Positions 60,148 through 64,000 of a stretch of 64,000 nt of DNA are shown piece by piece; the stretch's first letter is position 1, and the number at the start of each line of letters is the position of its first letter. This stretch comes from Saccharicrinis fermentans DSM 9555 = JCM 21142. GTDB lineage: Bacteria; Bacteroidota; Bacteroidia; Bacteroidales; Marinilabiliaceae. The notes under the pieces are model-generated. The model searched no databases. It was not told where the DNA came from and saw nothing but the letters and a program-made list of their open reading frames with translations. The stretch covers positions 4,709,980-4,773,979 of the forward strand of contig NZ_KI912107.1 of NCBI RefSeq assembly GCF_000517085.1, in the 5' to 3' direction. A program made the translations under genes and the position numbers.

Positions 60148-61998
60148 ATGTCATTACCGCAACTGAATTTAGTAGATGCTGAGGTCCATGTGGCCGGAGA
60201 ATTGGTTGACTTTTTGACGCTTACGCTCAATCAAAGCATGACTGGTCACCATCGTTTTAAAATACAGGTGAATTTTAAACCTCATAAACCTAGTGTGTGG
60301 ACCACAACGCCCGAAACTGTTTTTGAGCAGTTGGGTGAGACTGTTACCATTAAATTGGCGCATAGGGAAAATGGTGAGTTAACCGAATTTGAAGGTTTTG
60401 TGACCAATATTTATGTGGGAGGAAATGATGGTGATCAGGGATATGCTGTGTTGGAAGGTGGTAGCCCAACATTGTTGTTGGATATGGATCCTTCTATGGG
60501 ATCGTTTACAGATTATACCTTGGGAAATATTGTGAGTGAAACAATAGAAAATAGTGGGGTGGGAGTTGAGCTGGTAAGTGATCCTCAGTTTACCTCTATT
60601 ATACCTTATGTGGCACGTTATAAAGAGACTAGCTTTGGCTTTATGTCGCGCCTTGCTGGCTTGTGTGGCGACTGGTTTTACTATGATGGTCGTAAATTGG
60701 TATTGGGTAATCCCCGTATTGAAAATGATACCAGGGCGGCCTTTGACATGGAGCTTAGCGAAATAAAGATATCGGCATCCATGGGTAACCTGAAAACGGA
60801 GCTTTACGATTATGACCCGGTAGAGAACGACTACAAGGAGGATGCTCCAGTGAGTAATATCGATGGAATAAATAGTTATATGCGAGTGGCAAAGGATAAA
60901 AGCGATCCATTTTTTCCCAACGCCTCCAAATTACCAACCGACCGCTTTATGGTGGATGAGAACGATATTATGGCTCAGATGCGCGCTACATTTAGCCGTA
61001 ACTACTCAAAAATGTCGGTGATGAATGCCAAGAGTAATACCTGTGCTATCCGTCTGGGAGAATTGGTAACAACTCGTTTGCCCGAATCGTTGCAGCAGGA
61101 TGTGGGTCCTGATTTAGGTCGTTACCGGGTGATTGAAATCAATCATCAGATAAATCAGGATGGCATTTATTGTAATTATTTCAAAGGCGTGGCGGGTATG
61201 ACCGAGAGTTTGCCTATGGATCATATTAAAAAGCCGATGGCTCTTCCAGAAGTGGCCACCGTGGTGGAGAATGAGGATCCAAACACCCTTGGACGTGTGA
61301 AGGTGCGTTTTCTTTGGATGAGCGAAGATCAAAGTAGTAACTGGATACGGGTGCAAGCACAGAATATTGGCTTGTCGGAGAATAATGAAAATCTGCATGG
61401 TCTTATGTTTATCCCGGCCATCGATGACCAGGTAATGGTGGCCTTTGAGCATGGCGACCCTTCTAAGCCTTATGTTACGGGTAGTCTGTTCCATCGCGAC
61501 AATGCCACGGGTGCGTTGCCCAATGATACCAAGAGTAAGCTGGTAAGCGCCAGTGGTCATACCATTGAGCTGGACGATACCGAAGGAGAAGAAAAAATAA
61601 ATATCTACGATACCGAAGGCAGCATCATCACCTTCGACACCCAAGCCAAATCGCTTTATATCAGTTCTACCGAGAATATTGAGATCAGTGCTAAAAATAT
61701 CACCATCAACGCCGAAGAGAATATAAACATTGGAGCACAAGGAAATATAGAAACCGCCGCTCAAGGCGATTTAAATAATATCGCCCAAGGCAATGTGGCC
61801 ATCCAGTCCGATGGTGATACTACGGTGAATAGTGGGGGAGCAGCAACTGTTGCAGCAACGGCAGATACTACAATAACAGGACAAAATGTAACCGTAGAAG
61901 GAAGCCAGAATGCTGCAGTAACCGGCGGAGTAGAAACAACAGTAAGTGGATCGATGACTGCTGTGCAAGGAGCCAGTGGAAAAGTGGAAGTGGTGTAA
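60148..61998 (+). CDS. vgrG: VgrG/TssI spike protein
   Basis: 616 residues. The N-terminal gp27-like part contains GHHRFKIQVNFKPHKPSVW, YKETSFGFMSRLAGLCGDW and YDYDPVENDY. The gp5-like OB-fold starts at VATVVENEDPNTLGRVKVRF and has WIRVQAQNIG, HGLMFIPAIDDQVMVAFEHG and DPSKPYVTGSLF. The C-terminal beta-helix needle is a run of short repeats (NIEISAKNITINAEENINIG, AATVAATADTTITGQ). No C-terminal toxin extension follows. It trimerises under the PAAR tip and pierces target membranes. Confidence 0.95.
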   Translation: MSLPQLNLVDAEVHVAGELVDFLTLTLNQSMTGHHRFKIQVNFKPHKPSVWTTTPETVFEQLGETVTIKLAHRENGELTEFEGFVTNIYVGGNDGDQGYAVLEGGSPTLLLDMDPSMGSFTDYTLGNIVSETIENSGVGVELVSDPQFTSIIPYVARYKETSFGFMSRLAGLCGDWFYYDGRKLVLGNPRIENDTRAAFDMELSEIKISASMGNLKTELYDYDPVENDYKEDAPVSNIDGINSYMRVAKDKSDPFFPNASKLPTDRFMVDENDIMAQMRATFSRNYSKMSVMNAKSNTCAIRLGELVTTRLPESLQQDVGPDLGRYRVIEINHQINQDGIYCNYFKGVAGMTESLPMDHIKKPMALPEVATVVENEDPNTLGRVKVRFLWMSEDQSSNWIRVQAQNIGLSENNENLHGLMFIPAIDDQVMVAFEHGDPSKPYVTGSLFHRDNATGALPNDTKSKLVSASGHTIELDDTEGEEKINIYDTEGSIITFDTQAKSLYISSTENIEISAKNITINAEENINIGAQGNIETAAQGDLNNIAQGNVAIQSDGDTTVNSGGAATVAATADTTITGQNVTVEGSQNAAVTGGVETTVSGSMTAVQGASGKVEVV

Positions 61999-62062
61999 AT
62001 ATTTAATAATTATTTATGTTTTAGAAAAGTAAGTACATAAGCAATGTTTAAATTTTAACCAA

Positions 62063-62548
62063 ATGGCCGGAAAACCGATAGCAACAGTGGGCAGCATGCA
62101 TGTGTGCCCTATGGTAACTGGGTATATTCCTCATATAGGAGGACCCGTTTCAGGACCTGGTGCCCCCAACGTATTAATCAATGGTAAGCCTGCGGCACTG
62201 ATGGGCGATATGTGTGTATGTGTGGGTCCTCCCGACACGGTCGCGCAAGGCGAGCCCACAGTTCTTATCAATGGAACACCTGTGGCTACAATGGGCAGCA
62301 TGACAGCCCATGGAGGTAGTATCACAGTAGGTGAACCAACCGTGATGGTGGGATCAGCCACCCCGGGAGCAAAAGCCAGTTTGCCACTACGAGAAATACC
62401 TTTTCCAACAATTCGTATTATTGATAGGGTGGGTGCAATGATGAGAGGTAAATCTTCGCAGCTAAGAGAAGCGGAAGAAAATCAAGAGCAAGTGCGAGAA
62501 GAGGCCAGAACTAGAGGGTATTTACCAGATGTTGCATTTAGTCATTAA
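62063..62548 (+). CDS. PAAR-domain spike tip with charged C-terminal extension
   Basis: 161 residues. About 95 residues form the PAAR cone: GKPIATVGSMHVCPMVTG, GPGAPNVLINGKPAALMGD, CVGPPDTVAQGEPTVLING and SITVGEPTVMVGSATPGAKA, with the His/Cys residues that bind zinc. The remaining 55 or so residues are charged and helical (KSSQLREAEENQEQVREEAR) and are not part of PAAR. They could contact the effector encoded 2 bases downstream (inference). The gene sits 64 bases after vgrG. Confidence 0.92.
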   Translation: MAGKPIATVGSMHVCPMVTGYIPHIGGPVSGPGAPNVLINGKPAALMGDMCVCVGPPDTVAQGEPTVLINGTPVATMGSMTAHGGSITVGEPTVMVGSATPGAKASLPLREIPFPTIRIIDRVGAMMRGKSSQLREAEENQEQVREEARTRGYLPDVAFSH

Positions 62549-62550
62549 AT

Positions 62551-64000
62551 TATGAAATTTACATATCCAATTGATATTAAATCAATAGATGAGACCAAAG
62601 TTAAGTATTTAAAAGGAGCCTCAAATAAAACTGGGTATTATCCGATAGGGAGGATGAACACGTGGCACGGAGGTGTTCATTTTGAAGGAGATAAGCCTTT
62701 GTATGCTATAGCAGATGGAACAGTTGTGGCTTATAGAGTGCCCAAAGCTTATTTTGAAGAAACTATTGATGGAGAAGTAAGTAAGTATTCCAATGGTTTT
62801 GTTTTAATACAGCACCAGTATGAAAGTCCTAAAGGACAAAAGATGACTTTTTATTCTTTATATATGCATTTGTCGAGCTATGAAGAAATGAAAGGTGAAA
62901 AGATACCCGATATTTTTAAGAGTTATGAGTATAGTGTTAAAAAGACAGTAAAAGATTACGACACAGCTAAAGGAGCAAAAATAAAGGATACTAATGGTAA
63001 CTTATTGGCTGTTGCTGCAAAGGGAACAAAACTTAATTTTATTGCAGAAGATGAAGGGGAGGCAAGAAGAAAAGTTGAATACACAACGCCTAAAGGGGAA
63101 AAAATAGAAGGAACAACTTATTCTATTGAATATAAAAATCAATTGCTAGTAGATCAGGATACCGGGGAGGTTTTGACTGATATGTTTGAAGGCTCAAATG
63201 GAGATTACGGAGCTAAATTACTGAACGAAGCAAAGTCAAGTGCAAAAGTACTGCGCATAATACCTCGAGAAACAAAGGTTGAGATTGCTGCTGAAGATCA
63301 GGGTAAAAAAGGATGGTTAAAAGTAACCAAAGTGGGAGACGAAGAAGTTACCGGCTATTGTAATTCGAGCAGCTTAGATCAAAAGCCATTTAATTTGTTA
63401 AGTGAATCGGAAACAGATAAAGTATGCAGTGTTTGTATTGAAGTTAAAGCCGGGACTATTATTGGTTTTACAGGGCTAAATGGGTTCGAGAAAAGTGCAC
63501 AATATAGGGGGGGGCATGTTGAGGTATTTGCTACTGACGAAAAAGAGGTGACAAATTTTATTAGCAATACTAAAGGAGATGGAGATGAAAATAAGCACTT
63601 CGCAAAGTTATCAGCAGAAACAGCGTTGAAAATAGCTATTCCTATTTCGCTACCTGCTAACATGCCAGTAAAAAGTACAGGTTGTTCTAACTATGTTTCA
63701 ATTATGGAGCAAGTTGAAGTAGCAGAGCTTGAACTGGTTATTTCTGATAGAAATACTCAGTTACCCAAGTATTATAAATCAGGATTCTACACTTTTGAAA
63801 GTACCGAAGAAGATCAAAGCCGCTTAACGGAGTTTAATAAGTTAATCGGTGGATGTGCACAAATCGGAGATAAAGTAAAATTGGTTGAGGAATTTGACGG
63901 AACTGATTATAGGCGGGTTATTTATATGCCGTCTCAAAAAGGATTGCGCTTTTGGGTGGAGAAAGTTAAGCTTGAGGATAAAATATTAACTTATAACTTA
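62551..64000 (+). CDS. M23-like peptidase effector with SH3-type insertion (3' end outside window)
   Basis: At least 483 residues, still open at the window end. An M23 peptidase fold is split in two. The first half is MNTWHGGVHFEGDKPLYAIA and DGTVVAYRVP with VLIQHQYESPKGQ and FYSLYMHLSS, the second half VKAGTIIGFTGLNGFEKSAQ with GGHVEVFATD near residue 322. The zinc motif HxxxD reads H-G-G-V-H at residues 39-43, so the usual Asp is His. Between the halves lie about 200 residues with two SH3b-like segments (AAKGTKLNFIAEDEGEAR and SAKVLRIIPRETKVEIAAED). Position behind PAAR marks it as a PAAR-associated peptidoglycan-targeting effector (inference). The immunity gene must lie beyond the window. 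Confidence 0.75.

Overview
The window is 64 kb of an AT-rich chromosome of a Bacteroidota bacterium, probably a marine or anaerobic Marinilabiliales/Bacteroidales-like organism. The phylum is inferred from the TssN/O/R-type (subtype iii) type VI secretion system, homodimeric glycyl-tRNA synthetase, ISAon1-type transposase remnants, the lack of clear Shine-Dalgarno sequences, and TAnnTTTG-like promoter elements. I cannot name a genus from sequence alone.

Layout. (1) 1-26.6 kb is ordinary chromosome: the 3' end of typA/bipA, an MFS transporter, a membrane-bound propeller/AraC regulator next to a sulfatase, two tRNA-Asn genes, an adenosine-kinase-like PfkB kinase, type II NADH dehydrogenase, a very large lipoprotein joining a metallophosphoesterase to a probable outer-membrane barrel, an AEC permease, FkbM methyltransferase, two glycosyltransferases, nadB, glyS, a LipL32-like protein and a MORN-repeat protein. 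A palindromic intergenic repeat recurs here, always upstream of a minus-strand gene. (2) 26.9-41.2 kb is an accessory island. It is an array of at least seven type VI effector/immunity cassettes on the minus strand (called E1-E7 and I1-I7 here), mixed with insertion-sequence debris, a MITE-like element, fragments of an XRE regulator, a primase remnant and a CPBP protease. Only E1 has a full N-terminal domain and an open frame. The others are headless, frameshifted or reduced to the toxin tip, although every cassette keeps an apparently open immunity-like gene. (3) 41.2-55.4 kb is the minus-strand half of a subtype iii T6SS: tssN, tssK, tssG, two tssO-like genes, a PKD protein (TssP candidate), tssR, hcp, tssB, tssC, clpV/tssH, hcp, hcp, then E1-I1. 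(4) 55.4-56.4 kb is a non-coding divergent region, strongly C-poor on the + strand. (5) 56.4-64 kb is the plus-strand half: hcp, hcp, a small protein sharing motifs with the effector N-domain, tssE, tssF, vgrG, PAAR, and an M23-like peptidase effector that runs off the window.

How it works together. TssB/C form the sheath, the Hcp proteins the tube, VgrG/PAAR the spike, TssE/F/G/K the baseplate, TssN/O/P/R the envelope anchor specific to Bacteroidota, and ClpV recycles the sheath. The effectors of the array share an N-domain of about 90 residues (EGVGYV ... PPGMDQ ... MSYGDK) that sits directly downstream of an hcp gene. After a junction around the residues AQSQG, the C-terminal toxin and the next immunity gene change completely. 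New toxin tips appear to have been exchanged at this domain and the displaced pairs kept downstream, as in Rhs or CDI orphan-tip arrays. This Hcp-linked tip-exchange array is the most interesting object in the window. The role of the N-domain as an Hcp cargo domain is my inference.
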